DNA of 64,000 bases from RXIX01 sp003989075 (GCA_029780415.1 JAKOYN010000147.1:1-64000); one strand, 5' to 3'; shown: positions 1-10,113, counted from the stretch's first letter. Notes: a model not told the origin generated them from the letters alone. A program made the numbers and translations.

Positions 1-3000
1 CTCGGCCAGCCAGGGCACCTGTGTTTCCAGCAGAGTCCAGGCGCGTTCGCCAAAGGTATCGGAAGGCCCATTGAGTTCGGTGGTGATGGTCAAAGTGCTC
101 AAACCTGACATGACGGGGCGCAGTTCTTCCAGTGTCAAACGCCGCCACGATGCCGGTAACGGTGACAGCGGTTGCGTTTCGGCGGCTCTGATGAACGGAC
201 CGCCGGCCTGACCACCCCCCCAAAGCGGACCGGGAAGCAACGCGGTGGACTCCCGCGCCGCCCAGCGCACGCACTGATCCAGACTGCCGAGCTCCAGAAT
301 CAGCGGCAAATTTGCACTTGTCGCCGGACTCGCAGCAGGGACGCGGTACAGTTCCGCACCGCTGTAAGCGGTCAGCGCGGCCAGTTCGTTGCGCTGGCTG
401 GCGTTCAAAGCGTCCAGGTCCGCCGCCGAAGCGAGCAGGTACACCTCGATTCCAGCCTGTCGCCAGTGTCCCAAGGTGTTGCGCAATCGCCAGGCTAGCG
501 GTTCCCAGTCCACTGCCGCGCCGCCCAGATAAACCCGCAGTTCACTGACGTCCAGCCGTTGTCCTTCGCGGTTCAGTGCCAGGGTGAGCGGTTCCATTTC
601 CAGTTGGCTGCGGGTTCCGAAAGCCCGCAGTTCCTCCGGCAATTCCAGCGCGGCCAGGAAATCGGCTGCCAGCAGGGCGAGAGCAGCATGGCGGTTGAGA
701 TGATCCCGGTGGTGTTGCGTGTCGTGCGTCAGCAGGCAACTTTGACAGGCGGCGTCGCAATCGCGCGGGCATTCCAGCAGCGTGCGGGCCTGGCGCAGCA
801 GTTCGGGCAGGCGCGGGGCGGTTTGGCTGACATAGCCGGCGCCACCGGTGGCTGTGTCGTAGAGATACAGGGAGTACGTCGCTTCCTGGTTCTCCACGGT
901 GCGGCTGGGCGCCGCCACTACACCGACCTCGGCTTCCTCAATCCCCAGCGTCATGCACAAGGCGCGGCGCAACGCCACCGCCAGCGTGTAAGCGGTGGTC
1001 TGGTCAATCGGCTTGCCGGCGAGGTCGCGCGGTTGCAATTCAAAGACTTCGGTATGTGTGGCGATGCCCAGCCGCACTCCGCGCTGAATTGCCCAACTGG
1101 CTTCATGGTTGCCCGGGCAGAGTTGTTCCCGATCATTGAGCCGTCCACCGCGCAGACGTTTGTGATCCTTGAGCGCCGGCGGTAAGAAACCCTGTTCGTG
1201 TTCCGAATCGGCCCGCCCACAACGCAGACACAGCGCGTAGCCTTTGCCATGCAAGCCATCGCTGTAATGGAACAGCGAACCCTGTGCGGTCGTTCGGTAG
1301 CAGCCCAGGGCTGAATTGGGCAAGGGCATCCAGTCCGCGCCTTCCAGTGAAATCAGCGGATCGCGCACCGGGATGTATTGCGGGAGCGTGATGTCGTTGT
1401 GGGGCTTGTCGCGGAGGTCTACGGCGAAACCGGCCGGCTGGATGTAACGATAGCGGGTGCGCTTGTCAAGCGTCGCTCCACAATGCGGGCAGCGCTCCGG
1501 CTTGGCAAGTCGCGTTCCGTTGTGGCCGCATTTCCGGCAGCGCCAGACCCAGCGCAGATTCTGAATTTCCGGCTCAGCTTCGGCTGCAGCCGGAATCTGC
1601 CAGTTCAGGGTCACGCCGCCGCTGCGATAAACCCGCCCATCCAGCACGGTATCGGTGCCTGGCGCATAGTCGCGGATGGCGATGGTAAGGTGGCGACTGG
1701 GGTAACCCGCCCGGCGCGAGCGGTTGTCTTCGCGCTCGCTGTTACCGCTCTTCTGCTTCAAATTTTCTACTGTCGTGGTGACGAATGGCACGACATCGGT
1801 GGGAAAACCGTAGCTGGGCAGGAATCCCAGATTGGCCAACACGTTCAGTAGATATTCCTCGCGCAGGCGCTCTAACTGCATCGCGACAGCCTGTTCCGGT
1901 TTGCTATTGCCCTCGCGGGTTGCAACGACTGTTTGCTGATCCAGCAGCGCGTCCAGTTCGCGCCGCCAGCGTTCGGCCACCCGGCGCATAGCCTGGGCAG
2001 TGCGGACCAGCAGGTACGCGGCTGATCGGCCCTCCAGCACGGTGCGATGGGTCAGGGCAATCAGCCCTTCGGCCATTGGGTCAGTGGACGGCGCGTCCTC
2101 GCACCAGTCGACGAAACGTTCCCAAGGCGCTGAAGTTACCGCGTCGGTCGATTCAAAGAACCAGCCGGTGTGCAGGCGGCGAATATCGGGCGTGCGGTCG
2201 CGCAGAAAAGCAGCCAGTGCCAGGGCGTTCAGGTGGCGTTGCACGATGGGTTCGCTGTGCAGGGCGACCCGTGGCAGGCTCAGCCGGGTGGTGAATGGCC
2301 AAAGCGGATTTTGAAACACCGCTTCGCCCTGGGGCGTGGCTTTGCACAGGGTAAAGCTCAGGGCAACGGTTTCACCCCGGCGTCCGGCCCGCCCGGCCCG
2401 TTGCAGGAAATTGGCTGGATGCGGTGGCACATTGTTCATGGCGACAGCGGTCAGGCCGCCGATGTCTACGCCCATCTCCATGGTGGTGGAACAGCTCAGT
2501 AGATTGATCTGGCCGGCCTTGAACGCGGTTTCACGACGGGTCAGCTCCAGACCGTCGATTTGCGCCGAGTGTTCCATGATGCGAAGGTAGCGGCGATGCC
2601 GGGCCAGGCGGTCGCTGAGATCGGGCCACGCACCCATGTTCCGCAAGGTATGAACCTGCGGATCGGATTCCAGCCAGGCATCGGCTGCTTCGGGATTACG
2701 ACCCAGCCAGAATGGATATGGAACACGGGGCATCGCCACCCGCTGGCATCGGGTCAGCGTCTCGGGTGCGGGCAGCGCCGGCAAATAGGGCGTGGTCTCG
2801 CGGAAAGCCACCGGCAACAGTCGGCGGGTCATCGGGCAGAACCAGGCTTCGCGCACTTCGGTCAGCACGGCCTGCTTGTCCAGTTCCAACTGAAAGCCGT
2901 TTTCGGTCTGGGAAAGCAGTGGACGGATGCCGTACCAGATGGCAATGAGCATTTCTTCAATCTGGCTGCGCTGTTCGGCATCGTCAATATCCAGGCGAAA

Positions 3001-5688
3001 TACATGACCAAGCAGGCGAATCAGCCGGTTGCGTTTACCCCAACGGGAATTGGCTGCAGGCCAGGAGCGTTGAATTTTCCGGTTGGTGACTGGCGTACCC
3101 GGTGTAAGCAGGACGCTGGGACGACTTGAATACCCGAACCAGCGAACGACGTCCGGCGCAACGGCGATAGGTGGGCTGCTGCTACGTAGAATGTTGTCCA
3201 CAGTGACTTGCAGTAACGCCCGCCATTCTTCCGGTTTGATACCGCGCTGTTGCATGACTGCTGGCGTATCAGACTTTTCCAAAACTGGATAGCACAGTTG
3301 CACCAGCCCCAGGCCTTCCAGCGAGAACTGCCGTTTGGGGCGCAGGAAGAATTCCCGCAACAGGCACAACCTGACCAACAGCCGGTCGGACAATAGGCCA
3401 AAGGTCAGTTCCTTGAGCGCCGGCAATAGCCAGCGATGGAAGTCGTCGGAACTGAACAGCTTGTTCTCGGCTTCTTCCCACGTCAGGCGGCCCAAGGGCG
3501 GCGCTTCCAGTTTCGCCAGCTCCCGGCGTTTTTGCTCCAACAAGCTGCGCAAAACCGGATTGGAACGGATCAACGGTTCTAGTGCCTTGATTTCCGATTG
3601 AATCTTTTTGACTTGTGCGGAGTCGGCAGGCTGGGCGCTGGCGATCAGTGAGTGATAAAGCAAACTCCGCACATAGTCGCGTTCGCTTTCCTGCTGCAAT
3701 TTGGCGGCAAAGCGGGCGGTGCCCTGGCGGCTGTCGGTGAAGGTGATCAGCCGCCGCCCATCGAGCGGCCGGGGTTCCTGTCCCTCTGTCAACGGTGGCA
3801 TGGTTTCGAGCAGGGTCGGAATCGCTGTGCCCAGCAGGAATGGCGCTCCGATCCGAACAGGCCGGAACAGTTGCTTGTTACGTTCCTTTTCCCTGCATAT
3901 CGGGCATTCCAGACCGTCATCCTCGGAAGCCGGCAGGCGCAAGTGGACGGCAATGCCCACTGTACCTGATGGATCAAGACGACCATCAGGGGCCAGTCCC
4001 CAGTTGCGTTGCGTGGCTTGATCGAATCGGGTTAAGAGTCGGGGTTGTTTTGCCGTTGGCTCGCTTGGCGTGTCGCTTTCATCCTCGCTTTCATCATCGT
4101 TGATCGGTTCCAGTTCCTGCTGAAACTCGTCCTCGTTCAAATCGTATTCACGCGCAACCAGCCAGTCGTGGCCGCTCTCATGTTGTTCAGCAGCGGATAG
4201 ATATTCCGCTCCGCACTCTGCGCATTGCACCAATTCAAAAACGGGATTTTGGCAATGCCGACAACGTTCCCGCCGCTCCAGAAACACCGCGCCGAACGGC
4301 CAGCCCGGTTGATCCAGCGCCGTGTCCGTCCGCCCGGAACAGGTGCTGTTGGCGCAGGCCCACAAGCCGCTGACCGTGCGCTGGAACAGGTGGCCGCGTA
4401 ATGGCAGGAACGGTTCGCCCTGATCGTTTTCCGCCTGAGTGCACAGGTCCAGCCATTGCAGAGTCTCGCGCCGGGCCGGGGCATCGGTGCGGCCTTGCAG
4501 AATTTCGGCAAGCTGACTCAACAGGCTGGGCTGTGTGACCAGTTGGGCACGCATGGCGCGCATGCGTCCATCGCTCGCCAGCGCCAGGAAACGCTCCTGT
4601 GGGGATTGCGCCCGCAAGGTTTCCAGGTCGGGGCGTGGCAGGTTGCTATTGAGCAGCGATTCCGGCAGGGCAGGAATTTCCCGCTGACCTTCGATGACCC
4701 GTACCCGATCTACCGATACGCCGGCCACGTCGGCCAGAAATTCCGCCAGGTGTTGTCGGGACGCTGCGCTGGCGTCGCCGAGCGTGGCTGAAGTGGCGAC
4801 AAAGCGCACCTCGCCGGGGCGGCAGCCAAAGGTATGCAAAACCCGCCGTAACAACAGGGTCAATTCCGCCGCCTGGGAACCGACGTAGGTATGCGCCTCA
4901 TCAATCACGATCCAGCGCAACTGGCCCTGGGATTGTTCGATGATCGGTCGGTCTTCGTTGCGCACCAGCAGGTATTCCAGCATGGTCGCGTTGGTCACCA
5001 GCAAGGGCGGCGGATTCGCGCGTAACGTCTGGCGGTCAGCGACTTCACATCGCCAGTCGCTTTTGGCCTGCTCCGGCGTATTGCCGTTGTAGAGGCAGAA
5101 ACGCAGGCCGCCATTGAATGGCTCCGACCAGGCGACCAGCCGATCCTTCTGGCTCTTGATCAGGGCGTTGAGTGGATAGAGAAACAGTGCCCGCACCCCG
5201 GTCAACGGCGCGTTCTGCCGCTGTTCGAGCTCGGTTGCCAGATCGTTGAGAATCGGAATCAGGAAACATTCGGTCTTGCCGGAGCCGGTGCCGCTGGTGA
5301 CCAATACCGAACGCGGTGGCTGACCCTGAATCAGAGCTTGCCAGGCTTGCAATTGATGACGATAGGGCCGCCGCCGGGCGGGAAAGCTGTAATCCTCGCC
5401 TAGCCTCTTTTTCTGCTTCTGCGGCTCGCGCAAGGCCCGCACCAGGCCGGGATGCAACAGGTTCCCTTCCAACCCACTCAAGGTTCGCTCCGCCGGTTGC
5501 CAGCCAAAACCGGCCTCGAACACCGGGTCAGCCAGAAACGCGCCCGGTGCGCCTGCTACACGGTCAAACAGCGCGCGCAAGTATTCCTGCAGGGTATCGT
5601 TGCGAAATCCAGATAAACCAAGAGCAGCGCGCGTCGCGCGACGGCCCAGTTGTTCGATCAGCGTGGCGTAGAACGGTGTGCGTTCCAT
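1..5688 (-). CDS. druE: Druantia-type large SF2 helicase with DUF1998-like C-terminus (DruE), C-terminus beyond left edge
   Basis: The frame is open from ATG at 5688 to the left edge, so 1896 codons are visible and the end is missing. Visible motifs: Walker A TSGTGSGKTE (residues 131-140), DEAH box VIDEAH (263-266), SAT motif in VATSATLGD (300-302), a Cys-rich insert with CRHC and CAEC pairs (about 465-500), ITFTDSRQGTARFA, motif V-like TTMEMGVDIGG and motif VI QRAGRAGRRGE (near 1095-1105). The C-terminal part has LCLRCGR (about 1486), ATGGAGYV (about 1610) and a four-Cys cluster CPRDCDAACQSC (about 1640), the usual DUF1998 zinc-site layout. It is inferred to be the ATP-driven nucleic-acid translocase of a defence system. 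It starts 3 nt after the druH stop, so the two are co-transcribed. A DISARM DrmA/DrmB pair is less likely because helicase and DUF1998 are in one chain here. Confidence 0.8.
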   Translation of the reverse strand, partial: MERTPFYATLIEQLGRRATRAALGLSGFRNDTLQEYLRALFDRVAGAPGAFLADPVFEAGFGWQPAERTLSGLEGNLLHPGLVRALREPQKQKKRLGEDYSFPARRRPYRHQLQAWQALIQGQPPRSVLVTSGTGSGKTECFLIPILNDLATELEQRQNAPLTGVRALFLYPLNALIKSQKDRLVAWSEPFNGGLRFCLYNGNTPEQAKSDWRCEVADRQTLRANPPPLLVTNATMLEYLLVRNEDRPIIEQSQGQLRWIVIDEAHTYVGSQAAELTLLLRRVLHTFGCRPGEVRFVATSATLGDASAASRQHLAEFLADVAGVSVDRVRVIEGQREIPALPESLLNSNLPRPDLETLRAQSPQERFLALASDGRMRAMRAQLVTQPSLLSQLAEILQGRTDAPARRETLQWLDLCTQAENDQGEPFLPLRGHLFQRTVSGLWACANSTCSGRTDTALDQPGWPFGAVFLERRERCRHCQNPVFELVQCAECGAEYLSAAEQHESGHDWLVAREYDLNEDEFQQELEPINDDESEDESDTPSEPTAKQPRLLTRFDQATQRNWGLAPDGRLDPSGTVGIAVHLRLPASEDDGLECPICREKERNKQLFRPVRIGAPFLLGTAIPTLLETMPPLTEGQEPRPLDGRRLITFTDSRQGTARFAAKLQQESERDYVRSLLYHSLIASAQPADSAQVKKIQSEIKALEPLIRSNPVLRSLLEQKRRELAKLEAPPLGRLTWEEAENKLFSSDDFHRWLLPALKELTFGLLSDRLLVRLCLLREFFLRPKRQFSLEGLGLVQLCYPVLEKSDTPAVMQQRGIKPEEWRALLQVTVDNILRSSSPPIAVAPDVVRWFGYSSRPSVLLTPGTPVTNRKIQRSWPAANSRWGKRNRLIRLLGHVFRLDIDDAEQRSQIEEMLIAIWYGIRPLLSQTENGFQLELDKQAVLTEVREAWFCPMTRRLLPVAFRETTPYLPALPAPETLTRCQRVAMPRVPYPFWLGRNPEAADAWLESDPQVHTLRNMGAWPDLSDRLARHRRYLRIMEHSAQIDGLELTRRETAFKAGQINLLSCSTTMEMGVDIGGLTAVAMNNVPPHPANFLQRAGRAGRRGETVALSFTLCKATPQGEAVFQNPLWPFTTRLSLPRVALHSEPIVQRHLNALALAAFLRDRTPDIRRLHTGWFFESTDAVTSAPWERFVDWCEDAPSTDPMAEGLIALTHRTVLEGRSAAYLLVRTAQAMRRVAERWRRELDALLDQQTVVATREGNSKPEQAVAMQLERLREEYLLNVLANLGFLPSYGFPTDVVPFVTTTVENLKQKSGNSEREDNRSRRAGYPSRHLTIAIRDYAPGTDTVLDGRVYRSGGVTLNWQIPAAAEAEPEIQNLRWVWRCRKCGHNGTRLAKPERCPHCGATLDKRTRYRYIQPAGFAVDLRDKPHNDITLPQYIPVRDPLISLEGADWMPLPNSALGCYRTTAQGSLFHYSDGLHGKGYALCLRCGRADSEHEQGFLPPALKDHKRLRGGRLNDREQLCPGNHEASWAIQRGVRLGIATHTEVFELQPRDLAGKPIDQTTAYTLAVALRRALCMTLGIEEAEVGVVAAPSRTVENQEATYSLYLYDTATGGAGYVSQTAPRLPELLRQARTLLECPRDCDAACQSCLLTHDTQHHRDHLNRHAALALLAADFLAALELPEELRAFGTRSQLEMEPLTLALNREGQRLDVSELRVYLGGAAVDWEPLAWRLRNTLGHWRQAGIEVYLLASAADLDALNASQRNELAALTAYSGAELYRVPAASPATSANLPLILELGSLDQCVRWAARESTALLPGPLWGGGQAGGPFIRAAETQPLSPLPASWRRLTLEELRPVMSGLSTLTITTELNGPSDTFGERAWTLLETQVPWLAE

Positions 5689-5691
5689 GGT

Positions 5692-8600
5692 TCAGGATTC
5701 CAGTGTTTGTCGCGCCAGACCCAGGGTCAAGGCGACGGCATAGACGCTATCAAACCACTCCCGGTCAAAGGCGCGCAGCAAGCGCAGCTCGCAGATCAGC
5801 CGTTCGGTTGGGGCGATACCGTGCAGGCTCAGATGCGCGGCAACGAAGGGTGCGCACCGCACTGGCCGGTAGAAGGATTCAAGATGGAGATAACGGTACT
5901 GCTTCATCCAGGAATCCATCCGGCCCATCCAGTCAGTGATTTCATGACTCTCCGGCCATTTTTCCTCTGCGTCGTGACGTCCCATCAGTTCCCGCTCCAG
6001 CGATGATTCAATTTGTTGTTCCAGAAATGAAGGGCAGCGCCGCGCTACGGTCAGCTCGCTATTTCTGGGTAGCGGTTGGTTGGGAAACAGCCGTTCCTGG
6101 AGCCAGTCGCATAGCGGTCGCCAATAAGAACGACGGGCGCTGGTGCGTTCGCGGAAGCTTTGGAATAGGTCAAAGACGATTTCCTCGCCCGCATCCACCT
6201 CGGCCAGCGTGGTCTGAAGCCCCCCGAAATAGGCGGTTGCCGTCTCCCGCCAGTCATTGACCGCCAGCAAAGTCCATAAAAAAGGCATGAGTCTGGACAG
6301 TGACCAGACAGTCTCGAAAGTCTGCTCATCCGCCTTGAGCAGGGCCAGTGCCAACGCGCGGGGATGCTTTGGCAAGCAGCGCAACACGTCCAGTGAACTG
6401 GGCGGAAATTCCCGCGCCAGCCGCAGATGGTCGAATAGCAATGGCCAGTCGGGATGGTCGGGATTTTGTCCCAGTTCCCCAAGCAGGATGTTTAATCGCT
6501 GTTGCCGTTGATCGTGGTCGGGTTCCTGGATCGCGCCAGCCAGCGAGGCATCATCACTTGCGGCGGGCGGATTGTCCGTAGCGACAACCCACAGCAAGGG
6601 TCGGAACCGCATCCAGTCGCCATCTCGCCCCACAATCCACCAGGGCCCGGGTTCCAGATCGGCAGGAATGTCCCAGCAGGCCGTTTGGCTGGAGCTGGCC
6701 TGTAAAGTTACGGGCGGTTCCGCTGGCGCCCACAGCCGGATCATGTTCAGCCGGACGCGCGTTTCCCAGGCTGGGCCGAGGCGGGCCAGAACGGGTTCGG
6801 GAATGCGCGCCTGTCTCATCGCCCTGTCGGGTTCGAGCAGAGCATCGAAGCGAGTGATCCGAATCAGGGCCAGGCGCTGGTTCTGCGTGTTCTTGACCAC
6901 TAGTCGCACCTGGGCTTGCAGGTCATGGCTGCTGGCCAGCAGCGAGGCAATGCGGTCCTGCAAGGGAAACAACGCCATGTCCAGCCGGCCTTGATCGAGT
7001 GGTCGCAGACGGTCGTAAAAACCTTGGTGAAAACGTGGCCCAAGCCCGTTTTCATGCGCGATCAGTTCGCCCTCCAGCCAGAAGCGTTGACCACCCATCG
7101 GGTCCTGCACCACCAGATGCAGTCCACCCAAGCGATCCAGAGGAATCCAGTCATCATTGGGCAGGGGCCGCCCGGCCTGCCGGAAAAATGCCCCGCGCTG
7201 GGGATAGGGCAAATCCAGCGTGATCGGCTCCGAACCCGGCCAATGCAGCAGCAGGTTGAGCAGCGGCAGATCGCCCGGTATCGACGGACAGACCAGTTGC
7301 ACCTGCTCGGTCTTAGTGTCAATCGAAATGCCAGCAGGGCTGTCCGGACCGATGTGCACCCGCGCTCCGGCCAGTCCACGCAAGCGCATGACGCCAGGCT
7401 GATTGCCAGCACCGATATCGGCCTCGATGTGGAAATCGTGGGGAGCCACATCAATCTGCCGCCGGCAGCGCTCCGCGCCACTGGCGTCAATCAGCCGCAG
7501 CCAAATCCGGCCCCGCGCCACCTCGTGGATTTCCCGCCAGGGCGAACCGTCACCGACCGGTCGCCACTGAGCGCGCCCCATCGCCGGCTGTTGCCGACCT
7601 TGCTGATCCAGCACCAGAATGTGCGGCAGGCCGCGATACAACGGACGTTGTTGAAGCGATTGCGGGACGAGATCACCGCTGACGAAGAAACTGTCCTCGG
7701 ATTCGGATTCCGCGCGACAGCTCATGCGATAGCGATCCTGCTGCGCCGTGAGGAAATCCACTTCACCGCTGATCTGATACACCGTGCGGCCGAGTTCGGC
7801 GACGATGCCCACGCAGGTGCAAGTGCCCTGCACAACATGCGGGACAAGTTCCTGTGTCACCACTACCCAGGCCGATTCCGCACGGGTCCGGGCCGAGCCT
7901 TCGGTAAGCCATTCGCGCTTTCCGGTCGCGTCCCGTTCGACAAATGCCCAAGGGGAATCGCCCCAAGGTTCACTGCCGCGCACCGATAACAGATGGTCCT
8001 GTTGCCCGTCATGCAGACTCAACCGGTGAGGTTGCGCGACCGTTGTACCGGCGAGCACCAATCCGCCACGGCGCAGCCATTCCCGGCGGTACAAGGCAGA
8101 TTTGCTATCGCCCTGGACCTGTGTCAGCCAAGCCATGACCTCGGGGCCGGCGGGTGTGTGCAACAGCAGGCGCAAACGCGGATGATTCGCGCCGGATGCG
8201 CCGATCCATTCCGTGATCTGTTCGCCGGTCAGACGTTCAGGCAATTCCAGATGTTTTTCCACGATCCAGCCGGTATTGGTTTCGCGTAAACGTCCCCGCC
8301 AACGCAGTTGCGCCGCCGCTTCACGGGCCAGTTCTCCGGAACGGCGCACCAGACCGGTCAGCAGGGTTTCCGCGACCTGATCGTCCAACCGTAACGGCAA
8401 ATCCCGCCGCCAGTTCGATTGCTGCTGATCGAGTGCTGCGATCGGGTCCGCCGCTTCGCCAACGCATGCTTGCAATTCGCCGATTGTGGCAATGAGGGTG
8501 GCGGCGAGGTGAAACACCGGCTCATGGCGCAGGCTGAGAGGCAAATGGTGAGCCTGCTGCCGGGCGATGGTCTCGGCAATCGCTTCACCGCCTTGGCCGG

Positions 8601-9060
8601 CTTGGTAGTAGTTTTCCAGCACGGTGCGGAAAAACTGCGTCAGGTGCGCATTCTCCCGCTGCAACAGTCGCAGGGGTAATCCGCCTTCGCAGGCAATCGT
8701 CATCAAAAAGAGACGGTTATCGCCGATACTGCGCAGCAAGGGGCGTTGCCACCATTTCAAGCCCTTTTCTACCCACTCCGTAATTCGCTGATGGGAAGGG
8801 GTGTCCATGTTGAGTGGCCTGAAGATGGTCTCCCAGGCCCAGGCGCCTTCGGTATGTTCCCGGCGGAAAGTTTCAGCGGCATAGAGGCAGAAGAGCGGTT
8901 CGAAGTATGGGCTTGCCCCCCTGCTTTGCTGATCCTGTAAAACGATTTGCCGGAGATCGTCATAGTGAGAATCGCTCATCTTGTAGGCATATAGCGGGCG
9001 GCCATCGGGTGTGGTCTGGCGGGGAGTGTGGATGAAGAGGAATTTTTTGAGCCAGTCCAT
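5692..9060 (-). CDS. druH: DruH-like protein of a Druantia type III defence system
   Basis: Encodes 1122 residues starting ATG at 9060. It has no signal peptide or clear membrane segment and is rich in Trp and Arg. The N-terminus carries PDGRPLYAYK (residues 18-27), which I recognise from the YjiT / STY4851-ECs_5259 family. Members of that family sit directly upstream of a giant helicase and correspond to DruH of Druantia type III. I can name no catalytic motif in it; the middle looks beta-rich and the last 400 residues helical. The reading frame is intact and the 3-nt gap to druE fits one operon. The family assignment rests on the N-terminal motif, large size and gene order. The biochemical role of DruH is not known to me. 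Confidence 0.7.
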   Translation of the reverse strand: MDWLKKFLFIHTPRQTTPDGRPLYAYKMSDSHYDDLRQIVLQDQQSRGASPYFEPLFCLYAAETFRREHTEGAWAWETIFRPLNMDTPSHQRITEWVEKGLKWWQRPLLRSIGDNRLFLMTIACEGGLPLRLLQRENAHLTQFFRTVLENYYQAGQGGEAIAETIARQQAHHLPLSLRHEPVFHLAATLIATIGELQACVGEAADPIAALDQQQSNWRRDLPLRLDDQVAETLLTGLVRRSGELAREAAAQLRWRGRLRETNTGWIVEKHLELPERLTGEQITEWIGASGANHPRLRLLLHTPAGPEVMAWLTQVQGDSKSALYRREWLRRGGLVLAGTTVAQPHRLSLHDGQQDHLLSVRGSEPWGDSPWAFVERDATGKREWLTEGSARTRAESAWVVVTQELVPHVVQGTCTCVGIVAELGRTVYQISGEVDFLTAQQDRYRMSCRAESESEDSFFVSGDLVPQSLQQRPLYRGLPHILVLDQQGRQQPAMGRAQWRPVGDGSPWREIHEVARGRIWLRLIDASGAERCRRQIDVAPHDFHIEADIGAGNQPGVMRLRGLAGARVHIGPDSPAGISIDTKTEQVQLVCPSIPGDLPLLNLLLHWPGSEPITLDLPYPQRGAFFRQAGRPLPNDDWIPLDRLGGLHLVVQDPMGGQRFWLEGELIAHENGLGPRFHQGFYDRLRPLDQGRLDMALFPLQDRIASLLASSHDLQAQVRLVVKNTQNQRLALIRITRFDALLEPDRAMRQARIPEPVLARLGPAWETRVRLNMIRLWAPAEPPVTLQASSSQTACWDIPADLEPGPWWIVGRDGDWMRFRPLLWVVATDNPPAASDDASLAGAIQEPDHDQRQQRLNILLGELGQNPDHPDWPLLFDHLRLAREFPPSSLDVLRCLPKHPRALALALLKADEQTFETVWSLSRLMPFLWTLLAVNDWRETATAYFGGLQTTLAEVDAGEEIVFDLFQSFRERTSARRSYWRPLCDWLQERLFPNQPLPRNSELTVARRCPSFLEQQIESSLERELMGRHDAEEKWPESHEITDWMGRMDSWMKQYRYLHLESFYRPVRCAPFVAAHLSLHGIAPTERLICELRLLRAFDREWFDSVYAVALTLGLARQTLES

Positions 9061-9351
9061 ATTTTATGATACCTGCTGTGGTTTATAAATTTGACATACT
9101 ACAATTAAGATACATTTTATTTTTTAGGTGAAAAATTTCAAATTTTTAATTTAATGATTATTTTTAATAAATTATTTTTTAACTCAGCGAAATGGGTTTG
9201 TTCGTAAAAAATGACATCTGTATTTTTTACAGCCGTTGTCTGTCGTGGAATGTCCAGGTGCGTGCTCAGGAACGACCTGGTTTTTTGTGCCCCGGTGCGT
9301 GGCGGGTTATGCTGAACTATGCAATTTAATGAACTGGGGAGGGTATGACCC
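9061..9351. other. AT-rich spacer between the defence operon and housekeeping genes
   Basis: This stretch has no gene I can support. 9061-9240 is strikingly A+T rich compared with the GC-rich sequence on both sides, with runs such as 9141-9180 made almost only of A and T. Composition returns to normal from about 9240. It holds the candidate druH promoter and the purine-rich ribosome-binding site (GGGGAGGG, 9336-9343) of the next plus-strand gene. No direct repeats, tRNA end or integrase trace were seen. Confidence 0.6.
9114..9141 (-). promoter_or_regulatory. Candidate promoter of druH-druE
   Basis: On the minus strand TTGAAA (9141-9136) is followed after 16 nt by TAAAAT (9119-9114). This would start transcription about 45-50 nt upstream of the druH ATG, inside a very AT-rich stretch. 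The ribosome-binding site is weak (AGG about 10 nt before the ATG). AT-rich sequence yields chance matches, so confidence is modest. Confidence 0.35.
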
Positions 9352-10113
9352 ATGATGGCAACGCGTGTTGAGGCCGGGCGCGGCTGGGGCTGGCTGGTTG
9401 AGGGCTGGCAACTGTTTATCCAGGCACCGGGAATCTGGATCGTGATGCTGCTGATCTATTTGGGCGTCAGCATGGTGTTGATGCTGATCCCCTTTGTCGG
9501 CGGCATCGCACAGGTGCTGCTCAGTCCAGTGCTGATCGGCGGCATGCTGTATGGCGCAGCGACGCAGGGGCGTGGCGGGGCACTGGAGATAGCACATCTG
9601 TTCCGTGGTTTTCAGGACCAGGAGCGCATGGGGCCGTTGGTGATGCTGGGCCTGTTCAGCGTAGCCGGCTATGTCCTGATAGTGCTGGTGGTGGTGGCGC
9701 TGTTTGGTGGCAGCATGATGATGGGCATGATGATGGAGGGTGCGGGTACGAATCTGCCGCCAGAAGCCGCCGGTGGGCTGGTCGCCGGGGTGGGACTGGT
9801 GACCGTGCTGCTGGTTTTGCTGATCGGGACCGTGGTGGCCATGGCGCTGTTCTATGCGATCCCGCTGGTGATGCTGGCCGGACAGAATGCCTGGCCGGCG
9901 GTGCAGGCGAGTCTGCTGGGCTGCTGGATCAATATGCTGCCGCTGCTGGTGTTTGGCCTGATTTACATCGTGCTGGCGGCAGTGGCGATGCTGCCGCTCG
10001 GGCTGGGCTTTCTGATTCTGGGTCCGGTAACGGCGTGCGCGGCCTATATCAGCTACCGTGATGTGTTCGCGGATACTGCGGATACGGTGGTGGGCGTGCG
10101 TTTGGACAAGTGA
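9352..10113 (+). CDS. BPSS1780-family integral membrane protein
   Basis: Encodes 253 residues (252 from the second ATG at 9355), preceded by GGGGAGGG. The N-terminal pattern GRGWGWLVEGWQLF followed by about five hydrophobic segments (near residues 27-60, 98-120, 140-175, 188-215 and 215-240) is typical of the BPSS1780 family of uncharacterised inner-membrane proteins. A Met-rich loop, MMMGMMMEG, lies between the second and third segments. It stands alone, convergent with the PilZ gene. A 6-bp stem with a 13-nt loop (10141-10165) lies in the junction. Function unknown. Confidence 0.75.
   Translation: MMATRVEAGRGWGWLVEGWQLFIQAPGIWIVMLLIYLGVSMVLMLIPFVGGIAQVLLSPVLIGGMLYGAATQGRGGALEIAHLFRGFQDQERMGPLVMLGLFSVAGYVLIVLVVVALFGGSMMMGMMMEGAGTNLPPEAAGGLVAGVGLVTVLLVLLIGTVVAMALFYAIPLVMLAGQNAWPAVQASLLGCWINMLPLLVFGLIYIVLAAVAMLPLGLGFLILGPVTACAAYISYRDVFADTADTVVGVRLDK

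Noticed and set aside
6916..7989. A 357-codon plus-strand frame opposite druH
   Set aside because: Antisense shadow; composition is typical of complement reading of a GC-rich gene.
1..9060. DISARM (DrmA/DrmB) or Dpd (7-deazapurine) system instead of Druantia
   Set aside because: DISARM splits helicase and DUF1998 between two proteins and adds a methylase; Dpd has tgt-like DpdA. Neither is seen, though genes left of the window are unknown.
9091..9119. A plus-strand TTGACA box in the AT-rich spacer as promoter of the BPSS1780 gene
   Set aside because: The -35 is perfect but no acceptable -10 lies at the right distance, and the start codon is over 230 nt away.
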